From: Leucocoprinus leucothites
Lineage: Eukaryota > Basidiomycota > Agaricomycetes > Agaricales > Agaricaceae
Direction: 5' to 3'
Assembly: GCA_013368445.1 (NCBI GenBank)
Contig: JAACJO010000008.1
Coordinates: forward strand, 372,001 to 436,000
Length of the DNA stretch: 64,000 bases
The notes beneath the pieces are model-generated. The model was not told the origin of the DNA and ran no database searches. It was given only the letters and a program-made list of their open reading frames with translations. Positions within the stretch are counted from its first letter, which is position 1; each line of letters starts with the position of its first letter. Positions 44,506-54,497 of the stretch are shown here, one piece after another. The position numbers and the translations under genes are program-made.

Positions 44506-45838
44506 ATGCTTCAACTGCTTACATCCCTGTCTATTCTTTTATCTTCTTCCTTCGTTCGTGCTCAATCTTCAATCATGGCTTCTGCACTAGCTGCTCAGTA
44601 CAACCTCGCAACCTCAACTAGTTTGCCATTTCCTTCTGCCACGCTCACTTCCACAGACACTGCCAGTCATATTGTCTCTCAGTGGTCACTAGGCAAAGGT
44701 CATATTCAGGATGGCGAAGGCGACCTTTCTTTCGTCGCAAACCCTTTTCCAAGCAGTCCACCGATCAGCCCGTCAGATACCCCTAGCTCGAGTGGAAATT
44801 CCACCGTCCTCCAGGTCACCTACCCCCAAGGATCCTTCTCTCATGAGAGTGGGGGGTCTCAGTTCTACAATCTTTGGAACACCAGCGATGGGTCGACCTT
44901 TGGGTCCATGCTCCTCTCCTATGAGATGGCGTTCGACTCGGACTTTAACTGGGTTAAAGGGGGGAAGCTCCCTGGGCTGAGAGGGGGCCTGGAAAGCTCA
45001 GGCTGCAGTGGTGGAGACTCTGTACCCAATGGCAAGGACTGCTTCAGCTCTCGCGTGATGTGGAGAAAGTTTGCTGAGGGCGAAGGTGTGTCGTTCATTT
45101 CGCTAAGGGGAAGGGTCGCTCGCTGACTTGCGCGTTACAGTTTATGCTTATATTCCTACGCCTAATGGGCTATGCGATGCTAAGGACGTCATTTGTAACA
45201 GCGACTTTGGGACCAGTTTTAACCGAGGGTCGTTTGGTTTCTTGCCTGGCCGGTGGGTACAAAAATCAACATTGGCACCCCCTATTGACAAGAAACACCC
45301 AGCTGGCTCCGACTTGCAATGCTCGTTCAGCTGAATAACCCCCCGCACATTGCCAACGGGCAAATTCAGCTCTAGTCAGTCCTATTATCGCCGCGTTTTC
45401 TGATGAACGTTAACCCAGATTGATTTTGTTAGTTACAACGACCGTCTCGCCATCTCGCAGACCGGTCTTCAAATCCGCGCCGCTGACTCACTCGCCATTA
45501 ATGGACTGTATTTCTCGTAAGTGAACTTGCACAAATATCATGAAGCAAGCAACTGAAAGAAAATCCCCGGCTAGAACATTCTTTGGAGGTGACTGTCCCC
45601 GACTTCTACGATGCCACTACCTCCTAACTGACATTGGATACTCATAGGCTCGGACAAGTCGTGGGCGACACCAACAACCCAGCACACATACTTCCGGAAC
45701 ATCCAAATGTGGGGTAGTTCGGCAATGTCCAATCTTACGGGACAGGAAGTCAGCGCAGGCTTTGTCACTTCTCCAACCCCTCTTATATCCCTCATCTTCC
45801 TTTCTACTATCTGCTTGTGGATATTGTCATTCCATTGA
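44506..45838 (+). CDS. Secreted PL14-type polysaccharide lyase, probable GPI anchor
   Basis: Resembles the polysaccharide lyase 14 domain (alginate/glucuronan lyases) common in basidiomycetes. Exons: 44506-45085, 45141-45252, 45303-45374, 45433-45516, 45575-45588 (14 nt), 45648-45838; 350 codons. Signal peptide LLTSLSILLSSSFVRAQ; then VLQVTYPQGSFS, FNWVKGGKLPGL, GLESSGCSGG, SSRVMWRKF, YAYIPTP, GSFGFLPGRW, VQLNNP, INGLYFSTFFGGS and a tail HTYFRNIQMWG, all of the PL14 beta-jelly roll. The Ser/Thr-rich end closes with a hydrophobic segment (about ISLIFLSTICLWIL), suggesting GPI attachment at the cell surface. Substrate, possibly glucuronan, is inferred from the family. An upstream in-frame extension to 44407 exists but lacks an ATG with a better signal peptide. 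Confidence 0.85.
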
Positions 45839-46310
45839 TTCGATGATTAAGAAGACCCTCTATACTCTTTTTTTTTCTTGAGTGGACTATATATCTTGAC
45901 TTGTTTGATTCCCTTGACACTAGTACTATACCAACATTTGGGCTTGGAGTCGGATTCGGATGCTATCCACTAGTAGCAATCTTTGGTTAGGCTTATCCTT
46001 ATTCCCTTGTAGAAGTCGGAATCCTTGTAACCATCCTTTGTTCTTTAGACTGGCAGAATATAGGTGGCCATTGTCTTCACAACAGAGCTGTGCTGTCCTA
46101 CGCATTCAAAAATCCGGATATTATGATTGGCTCTCAGGCCCGCACAAAGCCGAAGCGGTCACTCGTTGACTAACCAAGTAAAAAGTCCGATCCGAATGGT
46201 CTCCGAAAAACATGTCACTGACTAATGTGCCACCATCCTCCTCGATAACACTCAACTCGCTTGGCAGGCGATAAGCTCTTTTTCTTCTTTCGTACTCAGA
46301 TAGTCCTCTC
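45839..46310. other. Intergenic, PL14 to NAR1
   Basis: 472 bp with no supported gene; a T-run near 45868-45880 may aid the PL14 3' end. It holds the NAR1 promoter. Confidence 0.5.
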
Positions 46311-48523
46311 ATGGCGTTCTCCGGTGCTCTCGTTCGTCCCCTCTTTCTCTCTTCACTCAGGAAACTGATGCTTGACGAATGACCGGGTTTCATAGACACT
46401 TACGGATCTGAATGATTTCATTACTCCCTCTCAAGCTTGTATCAAGCCCGTTGAACAGACGAATAAACCTGAGGTGAAAGAAAAAGATGTTGGTGCTGCA
46501 GCTGTGAGTCTTTATGATTTTCCCCCTTATGTTCTTGATTTATTGACAGAGTAGGCTTTGCGGTGGGATGATTTGGATAGACGGAAATTCATATAGATGA
46601 GAGCGGGTCTTATTACGAAGTTTCGCGCAATGGCGTTACCGCTACGAATAATGGTTCTACCACTGGGGTTGGGCAAGGGAAGAAACTGGAGCAAGCGCAG
46701 ATTAGTTTGAACGATTGCTTAGCATGCAGGTATGTCATCTCTTGTGCATGTTGAAACGGAGACAGTGGTGCTTAATTCTCGGGTTGTAATAGCGGATGCA
46801 TTACTTCCGCAGAGTCGGTGCTCATAACACTCCAATCGCATACAGAAGTATTGACAGTCTTGTCAAACGAGCAAGATGAACGGATACCCATAATCTCGAT
46901 CGCACCGCAATCCCTCGCTTCTCTCGCTGCTGCCTATTCCTCCCGAACGCACCCGACAACATCCTCCTCCTCCTCTGCCAATGGCACATCAGCTCAACTC
47001 ACTCCTCGGGAGATATTTCATCGTATTCGAGAGTTTTGTACCTCGATCCTTGGGTTCGCTTATGTCTTTGATACCAATTTCGCTCGGCATCTGGCATTGC
47101 AAGAACATGTCAACGAGTTCCTCGAGCGCCAGAAACAAAGCCAGGTGGCTAATGGCGATACTACGATTTATCCGTCGACACAAGCATCGTTACCGTTACC
47201 TATGCTTGCGAGTGCATGTCCTGGGTGGATTTGTTATGCCGAGAAAGCTCATTCGGAGATGTTGCCTTTTATCGCGAGGACGAAGAGTCCGCAGCAGGTT
47301 ATGGGTACGCTGGTTAAGAAATGGATTGGGAGGAAGATCGGTAAAAAGTGAGTTTGCATCAGGATGGGAAGGGTGATTTATCCATGCTGATGATTTATTT
47401 TATTTTATTTTATTTTTTCAGCCCGAGTGAGATTTATCATGTCTCGGTTATGCCATGCTACGACAAGAAGTTGGAAGCTTCACGACAGGATTTCTTTGAC
47501 GAAATCTTCCAGGCTCGAGAAGTTGATTGTGTCGTGACCACGGGCGAACTGGAATTGATGATGAAAGAGCTCGGATGGGATCTCGGAACCGGTTCCCTAC
47601 TACCTTCTGATACCACACCATCGACATCAATACCTGTGAATAAGAATCTACCGAGAGAGAGGCTACCGACTATCGATATCCCGGAACTAATCACACATCC
47701 CGGAACATCGTCCGGCTCATATCTGCACGCGATCATCCACCATTTCATTTCAACCTCTCCAGTCCCATTGGCATTGAGTGTAAAAGCCATTCGAAACGCA
47801 GCAGACTACGAAGAGTATACACTCCGCGAGTCATCTCCATCCGACAATCACAGTTCCACGGTCATACCAGGAAAAATAGTATTCAAAGGCGTCAAATGCT
47901 ATGGGTTCCGGAACTTGCAAAATGTAGTGCGCAAGGTTGGGAGAGAGAGAGGTGTCCGGGTCGGATCAGGTGCAGCTGGACGATTGGGTACTTCTGGAGG
48001 TTCAGGAGTAGCAACAGCAACAGCAGGCAGAGGAGTGCGGAGATTACGAGCTGCAAGGAAAGCTCAGGGTCCGGGTGGTGGCAACGAGGATGGCAACAGC
48101 AATACTGCTGTAGAGGAAGAGGAAAAGAAGTTTGATTATGTGGAAGTCATGGCTTGTCCAGGTGGGTGCGTGAATGGTGGTGGGCAGCTACGCCCACCTG
48201 CTATTGTTGTGCCTTCTACGTCATCTTTGACATCCGGAGATGTGGATGTAGAGGGATACAAGAGAAATTGGGATGGGGAAGGAGTCGCACCGAGTGTGAG
48301 TTCCAAATGGGGTGACAGAGAGTGGACGAAAAAAGTTGAAGAGGCGTACTGGCGAGACACGAGGCTGGATGATGAACGCTGCGAGAACTCGATCGCGGAT
48401 CAGCTGGTTGATGAAATCATCAAAGAACTCTGCGCAGGGGATGATGATGAGAGAAAACGGCTATTCAGGACTGAGTATCGTGCGGTGGAGAGTGATGTTA
48501 TTGGGCTCGCTGTTAAGTGGTAG
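46311..48523 (+). CDS. NAR1: Cytosolic Fe-S cluster assembly factor NAR1
   Basis: Iron-only-hydrogenase-like protein of the CIA machinery; passes Fe-S clusters from Nbp35-Cfd1 to the Cia1-Cia2-Mms19 targeting complex. Exons: 46311-46331, 46396-46503, 46581-46729, 46793-47347, 47422-48523; 644 codons. N-terminal MAFSGALTLTDLNDF and a Cys (ACIKP) plus CLACSGC form the first cluster site; the second has ACPGWICYAEK, MPCYDKK and ACPGGCVNGGGQ. The protein ends in VKW, a C-terminal Trp as in other CIA-targeted proteins. It is longer than yeast Nar1 because of Ser/Thr- and Gly/Ala-rich insertions (about residues 200-220 and 470-520). The first intron uses the weak donor gttcgt at 46332. Confidence 0.93.
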
Positions 48524-49053
48524 TGGCCTTGTGATTTTGAAGGGTCTTGCGATTGCGACGAGATTCTAGCCAAGGTCTAGGCTCTGGTTGTTGTTGTTTT
48601 TTTTTTTTTTTGGTTTTTTAATCGACGTAACAGGTTAATGGCAGGTGCCGATTAGGATTATAGAATTATACGGAGAGGATATCTACATATGTATATATGG
48701 GGAATCAAATATATAGGGAAAAAAATAATGCCAGTGCGGGCGAAGAGCGAAGCGAAGCGAGGATACGCGAACCCCGGACCAGCCGGGACGGAGCAAAGAG
48801 CTGACGGTAGCTCGGAACAATGCCATCGGTGAAGGAAGAGGCGATGATAGTAGTGTTGTTACAATGCTGCTGAGAAAAAAGAGTCGATTAGTGAGGAAGC
48901 TAGTTTGGAGGGTTCTCGTGTGCCGATGTTGGGACTGAGAGAAGAATGTAAGGCATGCTACACGAGGTGACGCGGATGCGAGGTGTGTGTATGCTAAATG
49001 GCACAGGTTGAATGGTGATGGATGAGTCATGAATTGAGTATTGAGCACGCCGG
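48524..49053. other. Intergenic with poly-T tract, NAR1 / Cys-rich gene
   Basis: 530 bp between convergent stops. It holds a run of 15 T at 48597-48611 and a short GCGAA-type purine repeat near 48748-48765. No gene or RNA recognised. Confidence 0.5.
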
Positions 49054-49491
49054 TCATTGTTGAGGTTGTTGGCGACGGTAGGTGTTGTTCTTCTTCCACC
49101 AGTAATCGCAGGTATCACAGTACTCGGGCACTTTGGCCTTGATGACTTCTTTGGAATCAGGGCCGAGGAACTGGCGGAATGTAAGAGATGATGATGAGCA
49201 TGGGGACATCGAATGGGATGACGAGGGTGAACATACACGGGAGCATTGGGGACAATGTGGGCAGTTTGAGGCGTGTCTGCTGGACCATATACAGTATTTG
49301 CTTCCGCAGTCATCTTTGTGGGTAGAACGTTGCTGGGAGGAAAGAGTGAGCAGAGTTGTGGCGCGGGTGGTTGATGACAGGGACGTACAGAGACGTAGTG
49401 GCCACAACCGTACTGAATGCCTTCGCTGGGAAGAACAGTGAGCACGAGAAGAGGACAATAAAGAGAAGGCTCACGTTGCGAGAGTACACAT
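49054..49491 (-). CDS. 88-aa Cys-rich protein, probable zinc-binding, unknown function
   Basis: Four exons on minus: 49475-49491 (17 nt), 49389-49425, 49237-49332, 49054-49170; 88 codons, all phases consistent. It begins MCTLATEGIQYGCGHYV and contains DCGSKYC, NCPHCPQC, a FLGPDSKEVI linker and EYCDTCDYWW, then a basic/Gln tail. Ten or so Cys in CxxC and CxC-like pairs with a CGH motif suggest one or two structural zinc sites. There is no signal peptide or TM, so it is cytosolic or nuclear. From memory, similar short GCGH/DCGSxYC proteins recur in Agaricomycetes, but no function is attached. It would be missed by gene finders that require long ORFs. It shares a 159-bp divergent promoter with TLG2. 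Confidence 0.7.
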
Positions 49492-49650
49492 GGTTGGGGA
49501 TGGAGATGCTGGATAGAGCTCGGACGAGAGGACCTTATAAGATCCCAACAAGTGTTGGATCTTAGATCGGGTCGTCATAGACCAAACAAAGCAAAGCAAA
49601 CACGTCCCGGGCGGCGGTGCCTGGCTCCGTCGACGCCGTCTCTCGCGGCC
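49492..49650. promoter_or_regulatory. Divergent promoter, Cys-rich protein / TLG2
   Basis: 159 bp between divergent start codons, no TATA-like element noticed. Sharing is inferred from distance. Confidence 0.45.
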
Positions 49651-51528
49651 ATGGCTTCGCAAATCCAACCCACCACTCGTTCACGTACTGGTCTTTTTCT
49701 TTCATATCGTGACTCACGAACAACATCTACACGCTTCTCCAAACGCAAGTTCTCTCGATATGCGGATGCGGACAATGTCGACGACGATGAGCAGGACCGG
49801 CTCATTGGGTCATCGAGCCACGTCGCGCTTGACATAGACCTTCCTCCCAAGTGGTACGCTCGGGAGTTGAACGAACGGGTGGTGGCAGCTGACACGTGAC
49901 CAGGGTGGACTACTCGGACGAGGTGCAGGAGATTCTTGGGGAAACCTTGAAGAAGAGTGCGCGTTTGGTTTGGCTGGGCTGTTGCTAGCGCTGACCCGCT
50001 GACTCCCCTCTGCCCAGTCGCTGTCCTCGACAAACTCCATGCCAAACACGTCCTCCCCGGCTTCTCGGACCGGTCCCAGGAAGAGCGCGAAATAGAGGCG
50101 CTCACTTCTGACATCACCAGAGTATGTCCTTTGCCTGTCTACTTGGTCTTTCTCGCTCATTGTTTTTGCAGGATTTCCGCCGCTGCCAGAATCTCATCCA
50201 GAAAGTCGGTTCTGATGTTCAGTCACATACCTTTCCTCCACAAAAGTCACACAATCACTCCCTCGCCGCAAAAAATCTCCAACGTGGTCTTGCCGCGCAG
50301 GTCCAGGACCTTAGTGCTACCTTCCGCAAGAAGCAGCGCATCTATATGGAAAGTGTGTTCTTTACCTTCGTTCCCATCTCTGCAACCTCGTACTTACCTG
50401 CCCCCTTCAAGAGCTGCAAGGTCATGCGATCAAAAATCAGGATCTCTTGATTGCCTCGGGAACCATGTCCCTCAGAGGCTCGGATGGAATGACTGCGGTC
50501 GATGATGATGTCGCTGCTGCCGTGCGTTTCTTTCGCCTCTGCTTTCTCTCTTTCTTACCCGCTCTTCTGCTTCTACATCTCTTCCCGCGAACTCATTCCG
50601 AATCATTGTCCCCATGACCCGCCTCGTTCCACTCACATCAACTACTCGGTCCACGGCTCAACCCCCTGCCCGGTTTCATCATACTCATATTTATCCGACA
50701 TAATTACCCCAACCGCCTATCACCATCCTTCCATTTGTCAACTCTTCCATTTCATCCGATCCGCGACTCCTTCTTGTCCCTCGCCGGCATCATTTCCTGC
50801 CATTCTCGGTGCTCCGTTGTGATTTTCTTAACCTTCCCTACCTCTTTCTGCGACTCGGAATATTAAAATGATTATCTCTTATTCATTTCCCCACATGCGG
50901 GGAACCACTTGTACTCTCCGCTTCGTCATCACCCGCTTTCTTGGCACTCCACTTTAATCTCTAATCAATGCTCTCATCGCCAATCGCCTATTACTATCTA
51001 GTCACATACCCAGAGCCAGTCCCTTTCGCTCCTTCAACATGACCCCGAAACCACCGACCTGCAAGCTCGTGACAGAGAACTTTCGGAGATTGCGAAATCG
51101 ATTGCACAGTTGGCAGAACTATTCAAGGATCTATCGGCTTTGGTAATCGATCAAGGAACACTGTTGGATAGTGTGGAATATAACATTGAACAAACGGCCG
51201 TTCGGATGGAAGAGGCCGTCAAAGAGCTAAATGTTGCAACAACGTAAGTCGGTATTCACTTATAGTGATAATTATATCCTCCGTTCCACATGGCCATTAA
51301 TGACTTGTATATTCAAAAAGGTATCAACGCAACACGGGGCGAAGAAAATGCATTTTTCTATTGCTCTTAGTCATCTTTGGTCTCATCGTGGTTCTCATTT
51401 TCAAACCTCGGAGACACACTAGTCCTCCATCTGCACCCCAATCGGTCCCTGCTTCTGGAACCGATGTCTCTGGGATAGGAGAAGTGGATATTGAAGGCAT
51501 GGGTGCAAGGCTGCTCCTGGTTCGGTGA
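49651..51528 (+). CDS. TLG2: Qa-SNARE TLG2 (syntaxin-16 type)
   Basis: t-SNARE of endosome-to-trans-Golgi traffic. Exons: 49651-49853, 49904-49956, 50018-50121, 50172-50352, 50412-50521, 51014-51243, 51321-51528; 362 codons. Features: N-terminal peptide (RSRTGLFLSYRDS, the type that binds the SM protein Vps45), Habc helices including LDKLHAKHVLPGFSDR, NQDLLIASGTMSLRGS, SNARE motif LAELFKDLSALVIDQGTLLD with the zero-layer Gln, then a C-terminal TM (FLLLLVIFGLIVVLIF). A Pro/Ser/Gly extension of about 40 residues follows the TM, a known trait of Tlg2 proteins. What looked like a frameshift near 49897 is resolved by intron 49854-49903. The intron 50522-51013 is 492 bp, far longer than any other here. 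Confidence 0.92.
50522..51013 (+). other. Unusually long (492 bp) TLG2 intron
   Basis: Other introns in the window are about 47-122 bp. This one is strongly pyrimidine-rich on the coding strand for its first 350 bases and ends tacccag. I looked for box C/D or H/ACA snoRNA features and saw none convincing. Confidence 0.6.
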
Positions 51529-54497
51529 CATTTGGCATATTCGGGCTCATCCGTGATGAGGCTCGTGTGTTGATATGTCTGTGTTCGTGCGTGTATGTGC
51601 TCGATTGTATACATCACCTCGTTTTAGAGTGTGACTCTGCTTGATTAGATTTTGGCCTTCGGATGGATAGATACCCCTTGTAGACATCAGTAGGCTTTCG
51701 TTATACCCCATTGCATGCACGACGGCCTACCTTGACCGGCTGTGGTTGCAAAGTTGATTGTAAACACTATCTCGTCCTGTGAATCGGGATACATAGTAGC
51801 TGAGAAGCGATCTGCTGGGCTTCAAGACTTCCAAGCCTCTAACGCCGATCGAGGATTACCATTACATACTTTTGGGGTTGGCACGATAAGAGAAGCCCTC
51901 AATTACTTACCAGTCGATGTATGTATCTGTATCGTGATTAGCCATATATGGTCTTGTCTTCTGAGTCAGTTGCCTCTGTCGAACACGAAGATGGACAGTT
52001 GTGTGGCGAAATAATCGAACGGTGGGGGACGTGGGTAGATTATTACCCCTGAGGGTTTAGTCTTCTTCCCTGTCTTCTTATGACATACATAGGTATACTT
52101 AGACCCCAGGAACGTGCAAAGATTATCAAGAATTATGTTTACTTGATTCAAAAGTTGTGGCACGTTGTCGCCCGATACTCGGATTTTCTGGAAGTGGTCT
52201 GGCGTGAACAGGTGACAAGCAGGCTTGATTTGGTTTTTGGTGTTTTTGATGACGCTCCGAGCAACACCCTTGTGGTCACTGCTGGTGGCGGTGGGAGTAT
52301 TCAATGTTTGCCTTTTTCAATTCGATCCAGACCTCCCTCTCTACTGCCGCCGAAATCTGTTGTAACGGTCGTCACTGCTGAGTAAAATATTCACGAATTT
52401 GGAACATGGGTTCCTCTATCGGTGTTTGCCTGGTCAAAGAACAGGGCCCGATCAGCGAGGATGGCTACGTACACAAAATGTATGTGCGTGCAAGGTAATA
52501 TTTCGTTTGTGCCGTGCACGCCGTGCGCACCACAGTCCCACACTAGATCCGTGGTGGAAATTGTATTTGGCTTTTTGTCTGAACTCGGTACTAGTAGTTA
52601 CGGATATCATTTTCGTCATAGTTCACATCATCGGAAAGCGGAGAGGTCTGTGTTGGTCAACAACGGTCTTTACGGCTTTTCGGAGCTCGGGGAGTAGTTA
52701 CTTTTCGAAATACACTTTTGATCTCTAGGCGAAACTTGGAATAATTGTTGGATCGGTCAAGTAAGGGTCAGCATTCTGGTAATACGGTGAAACATAAATA
52801 AGGTTCTGACAATTAAACCTCGCGTGTGCACAAATACTTAGGTACAATGATTATGATAAGCGCCAACATAAAGAGGTTGAATCATTGTATGTACTTGGAC
52901 CCTTGATGATGACAATCACTGTAACATACATAATATTTATATCAGCTTCAAGTTCTAGAGCTCTGGTGACGCCATCTGGAATGGAAAAGCTAGGGTCTTC
53001 AAGGGTCCAATAGCTTATCTTTCAACCGATGGCACTCACATGATGATCTACGCTCAACAGTATCAGTCGTTGAGACGTAAAAACACCTGCGCACTCTGCT
53101 GCGGGGCCGGTACACACACTGCGATCAATCACAGCGTCTCCTTTTTGAAATCGTACTTACAACGAGAATAGTGGAAATTAATGCACCGTGAGATGAGACA
53201 GGGCGAGATGGTATGAGATTATTAACTGATGGGAAAGCATGGACGGATCCAGCACTGAGCGGACTTGGGACGTGGGGTGTACAGTTAGTGTGTGTGTATG
53301 TGTGTGTATGTAATTGTGTACAGCACAACGAGTTACTCGCGAATCCCGAGTTTGAATAAGCTGGGAATTGAGAAGGGTGAAATGCCAACGCCGTTGGAGT
53401 CGGTGGAGTGAGCTAACCGATATCAGCGTCACTTTGCTAGCGGGCTCGTTTTGATGGAATCCGTGGACACAGGGAGTGCAATTCGGACGTTTCTTTTTCG
53501 TTGAGTGCTAGAGACAGGTTCGTACAGGTTCGTACCGTGCTGAATACTCGTGGAGTCCATTTCTGATCGGCCGGCGGAGCAGAATATCCTTGCAGAAGGT
53601 TTGAGCGTAGCAATACACAAGCTTTTGGAAATGAATGAAATACGACGCGGTTAAATTATTACGAATGCCCGTGATTGGGTAGCGTCTATCATGATGAACT
53701 ATGACACAGCACGCGGGAAACGTGCTCCATTCGAGAATACACATGTAAAAAATTACACTAACTCTCTTTGAGTTTGGACCCAGCGACGCGCCCAGGCAGT
53801 GTCCGGGTGCTGTAGTGAACACTAGTCCTATCTATTGGGCGCTTTCCAGGGTAAGGGGGGAAGGGGACCAGCGCTACTGGGAGCCTCTTCTTGATGGCAC
53901 GAGGAATCCACCTGCTGAGGGCTGGACAATAGCAGGGGAACCGCGCTAACTGTGACAGACGGAACGAACAGTAAACGCGCCATCGTGAGGACTGATCAAG
54001 CTGTAATGAAAGGGTCTCATGCAGGCTCAATACACGCAAGGTGACGAGCTCAGACAAGGCTTCTAATTCACACTATGCCTGACGAGGGGTTGAAAACCAG
54101 TATGAATCTCCTTGCTTGCAGAAAGCTACCATCTCAGCGGACACCGACATTGTCGGGCGTTGAAGATGCACTAGTTCAGTCGAGGTCGCTTGCGCCATCA
54201 TGCCTTGTCATTCATAATCAAAAAGGGATCAACTGCGTGCGGTCCTTGAACGCTTGTATTTTTCATATCGCCCTGAGATAGACACAGAACCTGCAGGGAT
54301 TCCATGAGGAAGCTTTGATATGGCAGTCCAGAAGACCAAGCAAGATATAAAGCACATTGCCAACTGTGAGTGGTGCCCGCCTCCCACCTTGATTTCATCG
54401 ATCCGTTGGTATCCCCTCCCCTGACGAGCGCCCAGGGTATGTTTCTTGATCAAGGTGGGAGCAGTGACTAACACAGAAAATACAGGACTACAAAATT
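51529..54497. other. Gene-poor region, TLG2 to first MscS gene
   Basis: 2.97 kb without a supportable gene. Frames of 60-112 codons exist on both strands (for example 51966-52304 minus and 53758-54057 minus), but they overlap antisense frames of equal length and show no motif, signal peptide or convincing splice joins. A GT-type microsatellite lies at 53288-53311. No terminal repeats or transposon domains seen. The last part contains the promoter of the first MscS gene. Confidence 0.5.
53288..53311. repeat. GT/GTAT microsatellite
   Basis: Alternating GT with two interrupting TAT units over 24 bp; simple-sequence repeat in the gene-poor region. Confidence 0.85.

Noticed and set aside
49854..49912. 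Apparent frameshift in TLG2 near 49897
   Set aside because: A 50-bp GT-AG intron at 49854-49903 joins PPKW to VDYSDEVQE in phase, matching the family.
51966..52304. 112-codon minus-strand ORF in the gene-poor region
   Set aside because: Overlaps a 101-codon plus-strand ORF, no recognisable motif, no supporting splice sites.
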